DNA from: PFJX01 sp031426815
GTDB lineage: Bacteria > Pseudomonadota > Gammaproteobacteria > Burkholderiales > Thiobacillaceae
Direction: 5' to 3'
Assembly: GCA_031426815.1 (NCBI GenBank)
Contig: JASJPG010000022.1
Coordinates: 1 to 64,000 of the forward strand
Length of the DNA: 64,000 bases
This document shows, one piece after another, positions 25,992 to 35,516 of this stretch; the stretch's first letter is position 1, and each line of letters begins with the position of its first letter. Both the position numbers and the translations under genes were made by a program. Under the pieces are notes generated by a model. It had not been told where the DNA came from. It did not search any database and saw nothing but the letters and a program-made list of their open reading frames with translations.

Positions 25992-27560
25992 ATGCTACCC
26001 AGATATGTTCTGCCAACCCGCGAGTCGGGGCGCAATATAAACTTGGATACGAAACCCAAGCAAGTCGATGCTTGGTTGACGCGTTTGCCCCTTTCCAATC
26101 CGGTCGAAGCCGCCGAAGCAATGGCCGATTACCTGACCACGCTGAACCGGGTCGATCTTGCGCAGGATGCGCGGACAAAGATCGTCGAGCGGATGACGCC
26201 GGTGGTCGAAGACATCGTGGCGTCGCTCTACGAACAATACGGCTCGGTACCGCTGCCGCTCCTGCCCAAACAACAACGTAACGCCGACCTGGCGCGGCGC
26301 CTGCTGCACGAACTTGCGGACGGTTACAAGACACTGTTGATCGACTGGCTGAAACGGCGTTTCCATCTGTTCGGCGGCAATCCCGTATCGCTCTATCTGC
26401 AACGGATTTTGCTGGCCTTGCAGGCGATCCTGGAAATCAGTTTCGAAACGCACGACCCGATCCCGGAAGGCGTCTGGGTCGATCTGCATCAGACCTACAA
26501 CTACGCGCTACGCAACGGGCTCCGGGATGCCATCCCGGAAGGCGGCACCAAGATGCTGTCCATCGAGCAGATCTACAAAGCCACACTGCTGATGGCGATG
26601 GCCGATCCTTATCGATTCCCGCAGGCCGAGTTGCCCTGGGCGAAGGACATCATCGCTCGCTTCGCCAATCTGGCCACGATTTTCCCGGCCGAAGACACGA
26701 TCAAAGGCCAGGCCGGCCTGTTTGTCATTGAAGTCAATACCGACAGCGCACCGACCCCGATCGCGCGCGATGCGCATCCGATGAATCCGCGTTGGGATCT
26801 GCTGCTCAACACCACTGAACTGGCCAAACATCTGGCACTGATTACCACCCACCTGAAAGGCCAGGAGTCTCCCGAGAACATCGGCCTGCCCGATGTGGCA
26901 CGCGACCCCGCCTATCCGTCCATGCTGCGTCGCCTCAAATTGAACTGGGGCGCTTCGCTGCAACGGCAATCGCAGCGTCGACGCCAACCGAACGGGCGCG
27001 AATTCGAAATCAGTTTCGGCCTCAAATCGGTGCAACAACTCATCACGCCCGCCACGTCCGGCGACACCATTCACTATGGCCTGGGCGGCAACGAAGCACC
27101 GCCGATCATCGTGCGCTGCAAAACCATGAATGACAGCATGGGCGGCTTGGCGCTGATCAAGACCGGCAATACGCCGATCCAGATTCGCGTCGGCGATGTC
27201 GTCGGCATCCGGCAGGACAAATCCGACTGGGGCGTCGCCCTGGTGCGCTGGTTCCGCGTTCCCGCTCAAGGCGAGATGTTCTTCGGCATCCAGCTCCTGG
27301 CCCCACAGGCGTTAGCCGTACAGGTGCGCCGCAAGGACAACGGCCGGCAATGGAGCGGCCTGCTGTTGCACCCCGGCCCGGGCAGCAAGCAAACGCCCAT
27401 GCTGCTTGCGCAGCCGGGTTGCTTTGCGCCGAACATTCCCGCAGAAATTCATACGCCCAAGGGAAACCAGCTGGTGCAGATCGAAAAACGCCTCGAATCG
27501 ACACCAAGCATCGAGTTGTTCCGCTTCCAGATGCACTCCATCGGAAAAACGCAGAACTAA
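25992..27560 (+). CDS. Large cytosolic protein with a C-terminal PilZ-like domain
   Basis: A 522-residue protein without signal peptide or membrane segment. The ATG at 25992 is preceded by GGAGGAG, about 12 bases away. The first 370 residues are mostly helical and match no domain I recognise. Residues about 375-445 resemble a PilZ beta-barrel: NDSMGG fits the (D/N)xSxxG motif, followed by a VGDVVGI strand, WGVALVRWFR and FFGIQLL. The upstream RxxxR motif that also contacts c-di-GMP is not evident, so binding is uncertain. The gene converges with motD, overlapping by four bases at their ends, and lies beside the flagellar block. A c-di-GMP-linked role in motility is an inference. Confidence 0.75.
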   Translation: MLPRYVLPTRESGRNINLDTKPKQVDAWLTRLPLSNPVEAAEAMADYLTTLNRVDLAQDARTKIVERMTPVVEDIVASLYEQYGSVPLPLLPKQQRNADLARRLLHELADGYKTLLIDWLKRRFHLFGGNPVSLYLQRILLALQAILEISFETHDPIPEGVWVDLHQTYNYALRNGLRDAIPEGGTKMLSIEQIYKATLLMAMADPYRFPQAELPWAKDIIARFANLATIFPAEDTIKGQAGLFVIEVNTDSAPTPIARDAHPMNPRWDLLLNTTELAKHLALITTHLKGQESPENIGLPDVARDPAYPSMLRRLKLNWGASLQRQSQRRRQPNGREFEISFGLKSVQQLITPATSGDTIHYGLGGNEAPPIIVRCKTMNDSMGGLALIKTGNTPIQIRVGDVVGIRQDKSDWGVALVRWFRVPAQGEMFFGIQLLAPQALAVQVRRKDNGRQWSGLLLHPGPGSKQTPMLLAQPGCFAPNIPAEIHTPKGNQLVQIEKRLESTPSIELFRFQMHSIGKTQN

Positions 27561-28399
27561 CGCGGCACGGCTGCCGGCGTCGCGGGGCTTTGCGATATCT
27601 GCCCATCGTCTTGCAGGGTAATCTCGCTAGCCACGCCGCCGACTTCATTCAGAATCAACACATTCACCCGCCGATTGCGGCTGCGCCCATCCAGTGTGGC
27701 GTTGGTATCGACGGGCCGATTATCGGCATAGCCGATTGCCACCATGCGTGCGGCGGGCACACCGCGTTCCGTGAACAGCCGCACGACGCTGCCGGCACGC
27801 GAAGACGACAGTTCCCAATTGGAAGGAAAGTTCGGGCTGTTGATCGGGATATTGTCAGTGTGGCCTTCGACCTGAATCGGGTTGTCGACCTGCCCGAGCA
27901 CTTGCGCCACGGCCGCCAGCGCTTCCGACGACTGCGGCTGCAATATCGCCTCGCCGCTTTTGAACAGGACGCTGGCATTGATTTCCACGGTAATCCCGCG
28001 CGGCGATTGGGTCACCCGCACCTGGCCGTTCTGAATCAACGGCTGCATCGCCTGCAGCACGTTCTTGGCCACCTTCTTCATGCTTTCCGCGGCTTTCTGG
28101 CGCTCCGGCGTATCGGGCGGAGTCTGGCGCGGCTGCGGCACGGCCTTGCCGATAGGTTTGCCGGTACCGGACAGAACCTCCGGGTGCTTGCTGCTCATCT
28201 CGATCAGCTTATCCGTGCTGGGCTTCTCCTGGAACGCGTTGATCAGCGAGTCGGACATCACCCGATACTTGCCTTCGTTGACCGAAGAAATGGCGTACAT
28301 GACCACGAAGAAGGCAAACAGGAGCGTGATGAAATCGGCATAGGAAACCAGCCACCGCTCCAGATTTTCGTGTTCCTCGGGTTTTTTCTTGCGGGCCAT
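27557..28399 (-). CDS. motD: Flagellar motor stator protein MotD (MotB-like)
   Basis: Stator subunit anchored to peptidoglycan. The 280-residue protein has an N-terminal membrane helix with the proton-channel Asp in WLVSYADFITLLFAFFVVMYA, a proline-rich plug/linker near residues 85-105, and a C-terminal OmpA-like peptidoglycan-binding domain (VEGHTDNIPINSPNFPSNWELSS-type region). Pairing with a MotA-like gene directly upstream inside a flhF-flhG-fliA block is the MotCD arrangement known from pseudomonads and betaproteobacteria. The motor may also use a separate MotAB pair elsewhere. Confidence 0.94.
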   Translation of the reverse strand: MARKKKPEEHENLERWLVSYADFITLLFAFFVVMYAISSVNEGKYRVMSDSLINAFQEKPSTDKLIEMSSKHPEVLSGTGKPIGKAVPQPRQTPPDTPERQKAAESMKKVAKNVLQAMQPLIQNGQVRVTQSPRGITVEINASVLFKSGEAILQPQSSEALAAVAQVLGQVDNPIQVEGHTDNIPINSPNFPSNWELSSSRAGSVVRLFTERGVPAARMVAIGYADNRPVDTNATLDGRSRNRRVNVLILNEVGGVASEITLQDDGQISQSPATPAAVPR

Positions 28400-28417
28400 G
28401 TCAGCAGTGCTGCGCGA

Positions 28418-29158
28418 TCAGGCCAGATAGCCCTGCAGCTTCGCCTCGATGACACGCGGATTCTCGCCGTTGGCGATGGCGACGATGCCCAGGATGAACA
28501 ACTCCTTGTTGGCGACCTGGCGGCCGACCCAGTAACGTAATTTCCCGGCAATCGGCAAGAAGAACAGATTGGCGCCGCCGACGCCGTAGATCGTGGCAAC
28601 GAAGGCGACGGCGATGCCGGAACCCAATTTGGACGGATCGGACAGGTTTTCCATGACGTGAATCAGCCCCATGACCGCGCCGAGAATACCGATGGTCGGC
28701 GAATAGCCGCCGGCGGCCAGCCAGACCTTGGCGGCATCGGTGCGATGCTGTTCGTAGGCTTGCAGATCGAGTTCCAGCGTTTCGCGCAGAACTTCCGGCT
28801 CGGCGCCGTCGACCAGCATTTGCAGGCCGCGCCGATGGAACAGATCGTTCTGTTGTTCGATGAACGGCTCCAGCGCCAGCAAACCGCCGCGGCGGGCTTT
28901 CTGGCTCCAGTCGATGATCATGTCGAGCGTTTCCTGGCTGGCGATACGCGGCGGCTGAATCACCCACTTGAGCATGTTGAGACCGTCCAGGAACACCTTC
29001 AGGCTGCTTTGCAGCATGACCGCGCCCAGCGTGCCGCCGATGACGATCATGAACGCGGTGAACTGGAGCAGCGAGCCCATGTTGCCGCCCTCCAGGAATT
29101 GCCCCAGCAGTATTGCCGTCAGGCTGAGGACGATGCCGATGATGCTGATGATGTCCAT
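28418..29158 (-). CDS. motC: Flagellar motor stator protein MotC (MotA-like)
   Basis: Proton-channel stator subunit of 246 residues with four membrane helices (about 3-20, 32-50, 148-168, 180-200) and a cytoplasmic loop that contacts the rotor. The signature IGILGAVMGLIHVMENLSDPSKLG and VAFVATIYGVGGANL are typical. It is 18 bases before motD and nine bases after fliA on the same strand, so the three are expected to share a transcript. Confidence 0.95.
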   Translation of the reverse strand: MDIISIIGIVLSLTAILLGQFLEGGNMGSLLQFTAFMIVIGGTLGAVMLQSSLKVFLDGLNMLKWVIQPPRIASQETLDMIIDWSQKARRGGLLALEPFIEQQNDLFHRRGLQMLVDGAEPEVLRETLELDLQAYEQHRTDAAKVWLAAGGYSPTIGILGAVMGLIHVMENLSDPSKLGSGIAVAFVATIYGVGGANLFFLPIAGKLRYWVGRQVANKELFILGIVAIANGENPRVIEAKLQGYLA

Positions 29159-29167
29159 AGCGGGCGA

Positions 29168-29902
29168 CTACGGGTTGGTCGACCAGTCGCGCAAACGTCC
29201 GCGCAAACGGGCGATGGCCTGGCCGTGCAACTGACAGACACGCGACTCCGACACGCCCAGTACCGCGCCGATTTCCTTGAAATTCATGTCCTGTTCGTAA
29301 TACATGCCCATCAGCTGCTTTTCGCGCTCCGGCAGCACGCCGACCGCCTTGGCCAATGCGCCCTTGAAATGCCGCGAGGCGAGGATATCGAACGGCGCCT
29401 GATTGCGGCCGTCGGCAAAACGCTCCAGGAAATCGTCGCCATCGGCATTGTGCAGATCTTCGTAGTACACCAGTTGCGCGCCGCGGGCATCGTTCAGCAA
29501 CTCGAAATAGGCCTGGATATCCAGCCCCATTTCGGTCGCGATTTCCTGTTCCGAAGGCGGCCGGTGGTGCCGCTGCTGCAGGGTATTGATGGTGTTTTCG
29601 ATCTGCCGGCCTGCACGTCGCACATTGCGCGTGGCCCAATCGGCGTCGCGCAGTTCGTCCAGCATGGCGCCGCGTACGCGCTGAGTCGCATAAGTCTCGA
29701 AATGCGCGCCTTGTTCGCTGTCGAAACGATCGACCGCATCGAGCAGGCCCATCAGTCCGGCCTGGACAAGATCGTCCACTTCCACGCAGGCGGGCAGGCG
29801 CGTCATCATGTGGTAAGCAATTCGCTTGACCATCGGAAGATGCGCCCGGACCAGGGCGTCCTTATCGCTAACCTGCACTCCGCCGACCATGCTGTACCCC
29901 AT
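29168..29902 (-). CDS. fliA: RNA polymerase sigma factor FliA (sigma-28)
   Basis: Sigma factor for late flagellar and chemotaxis genes. The ATG at 29902 has AGGGA six bases upstream and gives 244 residues. Region 2 (VDDLVQAGLMGLLDAVDRFD, FETYATQRVRGAMLDELR) and region 4 (LPEREKQLMGMYYEQDMNFKEIGAVLGVSESRVCQLH) are intact. It overlaps the end of flhG by 35 bases and precedes motC by nine. The anti-sigma FlgM is not in the window. Confidence 0.97.
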   Translation of the reverse strand: MGYSMVGGVQVSDKDALVRAHLPMVKRIAYHMMTRLPACVEVDDLVQAGLMGLLDAVDRFDSEQGAHFETYATQRVRGAMLDELRDADWATRNVRRAGRQIENTINTLQQRHHRPPSEQEIATEMGLDIQAYFELLNDARGAQLVYYEDLHNADGDDFLERFADGRNQAPFDILASRHFKGALAKAVGVLPEREKQLMGMYYEQDMNFKEIGAVLGVSESRVCQLHGQAIARLRGRLRDWSTNP

Positions 29903-30743
29903 GCAGTTCCCTTTTTGTTGCCGCTTCCATCGACATGCGACTGTACAGCCACATGCGCTGCCAATATTGCTCGAAATCGATCCGTTCGGTTTCCGCCTGG
30001 CGGCCGCCCGCGTCGCTGACCAGATCGATCAGCGACGCATCCAGTGCGGCCGGCTGCGCGCCCTGCCGCTCCCGGATGATGCTACCCAGAAACAGCGGCG
30101 TCACCCCCAGAAAACGTTGCGCAGTCTCGCGCAACGACGTGAACAACCCCATAGCCGCGCCTTCGTCGCAGCCATCCACCAAAACCAGCCAATGGTTACC
30201 TGCACAGGCGGCGTGCGCCGCTTTCATGACGGCGTAAGCATCCGCCAAAGAGGCCCGGTTGCCCGGCAAAACCAGCACGCGCAGCGTTGCCGTTGCCGCC
30301 AAGCCATGATTCCGCAAAGGCGCATCGCCACCGTTGTGCAGCAGCCATTCCGGCGCTTCGGCACGCGCTTTCCAATCATCCGCCATATCGAGCAAATCGT
30401 GCTCGGATAAACCCGCCAGCGTGCTGACACCATCTTGCGCAGACAGCAAGATCAAGCCATCGAGCGCCTGCTGCAGCACCGACACCAATCCGCGCCGGTG
30501 CGCGTCGACCAATCCGTAGCGCGGCAGAATACCGAGCAGCCCCGCCACGTTATTGGGCGGTCGCGTTTCATCCAGCAGCAGCACACGATGGCCGCGGCGT
30601 CCCAAACCCAGGGCCAGTGCCGCGCAAGCCCGCGCAGTACGGCGCGCATCCGGCCCCAGCACGCCCAACGCCTGGAAAGACGGTTTCGGCGCAAACATGC
30701 TGCGCAAACCGCTGGCTTGATCGAGCGGGTCAGCCAGCCGCAC
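29868..30743 (-). CDS. flhG: FlhG/FleN-like protein lacking the P-loop
   Basis: Member of the MinD/ParA group that, with FlhF, sets flagellar number. I prefer the GTG at 30743: it has GGGAGG a few bases upstream, overlaps flhF by 14 bases, and keeps the N-terminal DQASGLR helix. An ATG at 30770 would also work. DQAxxLR is the FlhG segment that activates the FlhF GTPase. The rest has MinD-like spacing (ALALGLGRRGHRVLLLDETRPPNNVAGLLG), but where MinD and FlhG have KGGVGKT it reads VLGPDARRTAR, and the conserved DADLGLAN region reads DETRPPNNV. It should therefore not bind ATP in the usual way, and probably acts as an FlhF activator without an ATP cycle. Confidence 0.82.
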   Translation of the reverse strand: MRLADPLDQASGLRSMFAPKPSFQALGVLGPDARRTARACAALALGLGRRGHRVLLLDETRPPNNVAGLLGILPRYGLVDAHRRGLVSVLQQALDGLILLSAQDGVSTLAGLSEHDLLDMADDWKARAEAPEWLLHNGGDAPLRNHGLAATATLRVLVLPGNRASLADAYAVMKAAHAACAGNHWLVLVDGCDEGAAMGLFTSLRETAQRFLGVTPLFLGSIIRERQGAQPAALDASLIDLVSDAGGRQAETERIDFEQYWQRMWLYSRMSMEAATKRELHGVQHGRRSAG

Positions 30744-32172
30744 CCCAGCCTCCCATCGTATTGGCCGCATCCTTCAATTCGGGCATCGCCGCGGTTTGCA
30801 ACGCCGCCGCCATCAGGATGGGATAGTCGTTTTCATCCTGGGTAAACGGCGATTCCTGCTGGTGGATCCGGAACGCGCGGTCGGCCAGATAAGCGGCATT
30901 GGCCTGATGCAGGTCTTCCGGCACGCGCTGGCCGTTGGTGACGTAATGCACCGGCAATTCGTGGCGAATAGCGACATCGAGCACCGGGCCGTAGGTCAAC
31001 GCCTCGTCGATCTTGGTCAGGATACAACCGATCAGACCCGGTCCGCTGTAGGCCCGCGCCACCTCTTCCAGCGTCACGCCCTGGCTCGGCGCCCCCAGCA
31101 GCAACAGCCGCTTGACATCACGCTGTTCGCCGCACAACAGGGCAACCTGCTCGGCCAGGCGTTTGTCGCGCTGGCTCATGCCGACCGTATCGACGAACAC
31201 CAGATGGCGGCCGGACAGATCCGACAAGGTCATTTCCAGATCGTTTTCATCGCGCACGGCAAACACCGGCGTACCCAGAATGCGGCCGTAGATACGCAGT
31301 TGATCCTGCGCGCCGATCCGGTAAGTGTCGGTCGTCACCAACGCCACCTTCGCCGCACCATGGCGCAACACGGCACGTGCCGCCAGCTTCGCCACCGTGG
31401 TGGTCTTGCCAACGCCGGTCGGTCCGACCAATGCATAGACACCGCCGCGTTCGACGATGTCATCGGCGCTGGTCGCCAGCTTGAGGTTGTGGGCGATAGT
31501 GGATTTGATCCATTTCAGGGCCTGCGCCAGATCGCCTTCGTCTTCCGGCAGGCGCTCCAGCAACATGCGCGCGAACGCCGCCGAAAAGCCGGCCGCCAGC
31601 AAACGTTTCATCGCCTCCATGCGCACCGGATCACGCCGCGTCAGATCGTTCCAGGCGAAGCCGGCCAGCTGGCCTTCCACCATGCCGCGCAACAAACGCA
31701 TTTCCTTGGCCAGTTCGTCGACGGCCGCATCCTTGACCGCTGCGGCTTTCTCCGTCGCTACCGCCGGGATGGCTTGCGCGGGGGGCGCCGCGGCGGGCAT
31801 GGCGGCGTGCGCCGATTGGCGGCTGGGCGAAGGGCGAATCAACGTCGAGACATCGCGATCGGCCAGGTAATCAGCCAACGTCGCCAGCTGCGGTTTGGCC
31901 TCGTCCAGCGTCAGATTGGCGCGCGGCGGCGGCGGCGGCGCTTGCACGGGTTGCGCCATCGCGCGCGGCGGTGCAGCCGGCAGCGGCGGTGTCCGCCAGA
32001 GCGCGGGTTCGGCCTGCGCGGCCAATGCCGCCATATCCATATCCGCCACGGCGATGATCTCGACGCCGCCGGCAACTTGCCGGTTGGACAGGATCAGGGC
32101 GCTGGCACCAAGGGCATCGCGCACCTGACGGAGCGCATCGCGCGTGGTTTGAGCATGGAATTTCTTGATCAT
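30730..32172 (-). CDS. flhF: Flagellar biosynthesis SRP-type GTPase FlhF
   Basis: SRP-family GTPase that places the flagellum at the pole. It is 480 residues with a poorly conserved basic N-terminal B domain rich in Pro and Ala (to about residue 170), the N domain, and a G domain with GPTGVGKTTTVAKLAARAV (G1), DTYRIGAQDQLRIYGRIL (G2), VDTVGMSQRD (G3) and LTKIDEALTYGPVLD (G4). All GTPase motifs are intact. It sits between flhA (seven bases away) and flhG. Confidence 0.96.
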   Translation of the reverse strand: MIKKFHAQTTRDALRQVRDALGASALILSNRQVAGGVEIIAVADMDMAALAAQAEPALWRTPPLPAAPPRAMAQPVQAPPPPPRANLTLDEAKPQLATLADYLADRDVSTLIRPSPSRQSAHAAMPAAAPPAQAIPAVATEKAAAVKDAAVDELAKEMRLLRGMVEGQLAGFAWNDLTRRDPVRMEAMKRLLAAGFSAAFARMLLERLPEDEGDLAQALKWIKSTIAHNLKLATSADDIVERGGVYALVGPTGVGKTTTVAKLAARAVLRHGAAKVALVTTDTYRIGAQDQLRIYGRILGTPVFAVRDENDLEMTLSDLSGRHLVFVDTVGMSQRDKRLAEQVALLCGEQRDVKRLLLLGAPSQGVTLEEVARAYSGPGLIGCILTKIDEALTYGPVLDVAIRHELPVHYVTNGQRVPEDLHQANAAYLADRAFRIHQQESPFTQDENDYPILMAAALQTAAMPELKDAANTMGGWGAAG

Positions 32173-32179
32173 GAGTCGA

Positions 32180-34261
32180 TCACGTTCCGCTACCGATCAA
32201 GGTGACGATGCGGATGGTTTTGCCATCCGGGACTTCGGCATGCGACAACACCTTGAGGCCCGGTGCCGAACGGCGCAGAAAACGCGCCAGAATCGGGCGA
32301 ATGGCCGGCGGCGACAGTAGGACAGCGGGTTGGCCGGCATTTTCCTGGCGTTCGACGGCCTGCACCGTTTCCCGCACCAGCTTTTCCGCCAAGCCGGGTT
32401 CCAGTCCGACGCCCGTGTCACCGCGGGAAGCCAGGGCCTGTGTCAGGATGTGCTCGAGGTTAGGCTCCAGGGCCATCACTAACAATTCCTGCGCTCCTCC
32501 AAAGGTTTCGTGGATGATAGCGCGTCCCAGGGCGGTTCTGACGGTAGCGGTCAACTCATCGGCATCCTGCGTGCGCGTGGCATGCTCGGCCAGGGTTTCC
32601 AGAATCGTGCGCATATCGCGGATATGGACCTGCTCTTCCAGCAGGTTCTGCAAAACCTTCTGCACGGTCGCCACCGGCAGTTGCTTCGGCGTCAGGTCTT
32701 CCACCAGTTTCGGGTACTGCTTGGCGACGTGATCCAGCAATTGCTGCGTCTCCTCGCGGCCGAGCAGTTCCGGCGCGTGTTCGTTGATGATCTTGGTCAG
32801 ATGCGTCGCCACCACGGTGCCGGCATCGACCACCGTATAACCGTAGGTCTGCGCCTGGTCTCGCAACGCGGCCTCGATCCACACTGCCGGCAGCCCGTAG
32901 GCTGGATCGGTCGCTGCCTGGCCGTTCAAGGTGCCCAGCACGCGGCCCGGATTGATCGCCAGAAACTTGCCGGCGATGGCTTCGCCTTCCGCGACGCTGA
33001 CCCCCTTCAAGGTGACCCGATAAGCATTCGGCTTCAGTTGCAGGTTGTCGCGGATATGCACGGCCGGCACCAGGAAACCCAGGTCCTGCGCAATCTTCTT
33101 GCGGATGCCGCGAATGCGCCGCAGCAACTCGCCGTCCTGGTGTTTGTCGACCAGCGGCACCAGGCGATAGCCGACTTCCAGGCCGAGACGATCCACCGCC
33201 GCGACATCGTGCCAGCCCACGTCGACCGGCTCTTCCGGCTTGGCCGGCGCGATTTCCGCGACGGGTGCCGCGGCTGCCGCCTGTTGCCGCTGAATCAGCC
33301 AGTAACCGGTGCCGGCCAGAATGCCGCCGATCAGGAAGAACGACAGATGCGGCATGCCCGGAATGATGCCCATCAGGGCCAGGATGCCGGCAGTCAGAAA
33401 CAAGGTCTGCGGACGCCCGAACAATTGTCCGGTCAATTGCTCGCTCAAGTCCTGGTCGCTGGACACGCGTGAAACCACGATACCGGCGGCGGTGGAAATG
33501 ACCAGCGCGGGGATCTGCGCCACCAGGCCGTCGCCAATGGTCAGCAGCGTGTAGTTGTTGGCGGCGGCGGCAAAACTCATGTCGTGCTGCACCACGCCTA
33601 CGATCAGGCCGCCGATCACATTGATCAGCATGATGATGATGCCGGCCACGGCATCGCCGCGCACGAATTTGGAGGCACCGTCCATCGAGCCGTAGAAATC
33701 CGCTTCCTGCGCGATTTCCGCACGCCGCCGCCGCGCATCGTCCTCGCCGATCAAACCGGCATTCAAGTCGGCGTCGATCGCCATCTGCTTGCCGGGCATC
33801 GCATCCAGGGTGAAACGCGCCGACACTTCGGCGATGCGGCCGGCACCCTTGGTGATGACCATGAAGTTGATCAGCACCAGGATGATGAACACCACCAGAC
33901 CGACCGCGTAATTGCCGCCGACCAGGAAGTGGCCGAACGCCTCGATCACCTTGCCGGCCGCATCCGTGCCGGTGTGCCCCTCAAGCAACACTACCCGCGT
34001 CGAAGCGACGTTGAGCGACAAACGCAACAGCGTGGTCAGCAGCAATACCGTCGGGAACACCGAAAATTCCAGCGGCTTCATGGTGTACAGGCTGATCAGC
34101 AGCACGATCATCGCCAGCGCGATATTGAAGGTGAACAGCAGATCGAGCAGGAATGGCGGCAGCGGCAGCACCATCATCGCCAGCACCATGATCACCAGGA
34201 GCGGCGCGGCCATCTTCTGCCAATTCGAAGCGTGCGGCAGTGCGATCGCTTCAGCCATCAT
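32180..34261 (-). CDS. flhA: Flagellar export apparatus protein FlhA
   Basis: Core of the flagellar type III export gate. At 693 residues it has the usual length: eight membrane helices in the first 330 residues, including the conserved FHIPEP-like loop (VITKGAGRIAEVSARFTLDAMPGKQMAIDAD type), and a cytoplasmic domain that docks export chaperones (VDVGWHDVAAVDRLGLEVGY onward). The start overlaps the flhB stop by four bases, so the two are translationally coupled. It precedes flhF in the standard order. Confidence 0.97.
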   Translation of the reverse strand: MMAEAIALPHASNWQKMAAPLLVIMVLAMMVLPLPPFLLDLLFTFNIALAMIVLLISLYTMKPLEFSVFPTVLLLTTLLRLSLNVASTRVVLLEGHTGTDAAGKVIEAFGHFLVGGNYAVGLVVFIILVLINFMVITKGAGRIAEVSARFTLDAMPGKQMAIDADLNAGLIGEDDARRRRAEIAQEADFYGSMDGASKFVRGDAVAGIIIMLINVIGGLIVGVVQHDMSFAAAANNYTLLTIGDGLVAQIPALVISTAAGIVVSRVSSDQDLSEQLTGQLFGRPQTLFLTAGILALMGIIPGMPHLSFFLIGGILAGTGYWLIQRQQAAAAAPVAEIAPAKPEEPVDVGWHDVAAVDRLGLEVGYRLVPLVDKHQDGELLRRIRGIRKKIAQDLGFLVPAVHIRDNLQLKPNAYRVTLKGVSVAEGEAIAGKFLAINPGRVLGTLNGQAATDPAYGLPAVWIEAALRDQAQTYGYTVVDAGTVVATHLTKIINEHAPELLGREETQQLLDHVAKQYPKLVEDLTPKQLPVATVQKVLQNLLEEQVHIRDMRTILETLAEHATRTQDADELTATVRTALGRAIIHETFGGAQELLVMALEPNLEHILTQALASRGDTGVGLEPGLAEKLVRETVQAVERQENAGQPAVLLSPPAIRPILARFLRRSAPGLKVLSHAEVPDGKTIRIVTLIGSGT

Positions 34262-35391
34262 GCCGCCTCAAGTCGAGCACCCGGATCCAGTTTCGGCGGC
34301 ACCTGCCAGTCGTTCGGCAACACCGGGTTCAGCGACTGATTGAGTTGGTAGACATAGGCCAGCACTTGCGCGACGGCCGTGAACAAGGCGCCCGGAATGG
34401 CGTCGCCGACTTCGACATGGCGATGCAGCGCGCGCGCCAACGGCGGCGCTTCGACCACCGGAATGCGATGTTCGCGCGCGAGTTCCTTGATCCGCTCCGC
34501 AATCAGTTGCGACCCTTTTGCCAACACCACCGGCGCGGCCATGCCCTTCTCCTCGTACTTGAGCGCAACCGCGAAGTGCATCGGGTTGGTCACCACCACA
34601 TCCGCCTGCGGAATCGCCTGCATCATGCGGCGACGCGCCGCCTCGCGCTGCAGGGAGCGAATGCGCGCCTTGATTTGCGGATCGCCTTCCATTTCCTTGC
34701 CCTCTTGCCGGATTTCCTCTTTGGTCATGCGCAAACCATGGTGGTAATCCCAGATCTGGAATGGCACATCAAGCAGAACAATAAGGGCGAAGGCCGCGAC
34801 GGAAGCCAGAAAAGTGAACAGTGCGATCTCTCCAAAGTGAACCACGGCGGCTTCCAGCGGCTCGTTGGCCAGCGCCAGAATGCCGTCGTGCTGGCGCCAG
34901 ATCATCCAGCCGGCCACGCCCGCAATCAGCCCCCCCTTCAACAGCGCCTTGACCAGTTCGGCGAGGGAATTCAGCGAGAACATCCGGGCGATGCCGGAGA
35001 TCGGATTGAGTTTGGAAAAGTTGGGTTCGAGCGCCTGCGTCGAGAACACCCAACCGGACAGCATCAGATTGGCGCCGACCGCCGCGACCACCACGGTAAC
35101 CGCCATCGGCAGATAGAGCAGCACGCCATCCATGCCGGCATCCATCAGATTGCGGCCCATCATGACCGGGCTGGCGACATCGGCCAGATCGAAGCTCAAG
35201 GCGTTGCGCATGACCCGGCCGAGCCCCTGATACATGAACACACCGAGAAACGCGATGACACTGGCGCTGGCCAATAAAACCGCGAGAGTTGCCAGCTCGC
35301 GCGAACGCGGCACATTACCGCGTTCGCGCGCCTGCTCCAGCTTGCGCGCTGACGCTGGTTCGGTGCGTTCAAGATCACTGTCTTCCGCCAT
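34258..35391 (-). CDS. flhB: Flagellar export switch protein FlhB, with NPMH in place of NPTH
   Basis: Membrane component that switches export from rod/hook to filament proteins after autocleavage. It has 377 residues, with four membrane helices in the first 215 residues and a cytoplasmic domain. The cleavage site is usually Asn-Pro-Thr-His; here the DNA clearly reads Asn-Pro-Met-His (in VVVTNPMHFAVALKY). The Asn and Pro that define the scissile bond are present, so cleavage is still expected. ERIKELAREHRIPVVEAPPLARAL follows as in the family. The gene heads the leftward flagellar block. Confidence 0.96.
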   Translation of the reverse strand: MAEDSDLERTEPASARKLEQARERGNVPRSRELATLAVLLASASVIAFLGVFMYQGLGRVMRNALSFDLADVASPVMMGRNLMDAGMDGVLLYLPMAVTVVVAAVGANLMLSGWVFSTQALEPNFSKLNPISGIARMFSLNSLAELVKALLKGGLIAGVAGWMIWRQHDGILALANEPLEAAVVHFGEIALFTFLASVAAFALIVLLDVPFQIWDYHHGLRMTKEEIRQEGKEMEGDPQIKARIRSLQREAARRRMMQAIPQADVVVTNPMHFAVALKYEEKGMAAPVVLAKGSQLIAERIKELAREHRIPVVEAPPLARALHRHVEVGDAIPGALFTAVAQVLAYVYQLNQSLNPVLPNDWQVPPKLDPGARLEAA

Positions 35392-35516
35392 CCTCGGGTC
35401 CGGTTGAACACCGGCTCGGGGTTATCTAAATGCGGCCGAGTTTAGCATGCGCCCCGGTGCCAATTGCCGCGGCAGGCAAAGAATGGCGGCGGCTCCGACG
35501 CGCAACCGGCACCACG

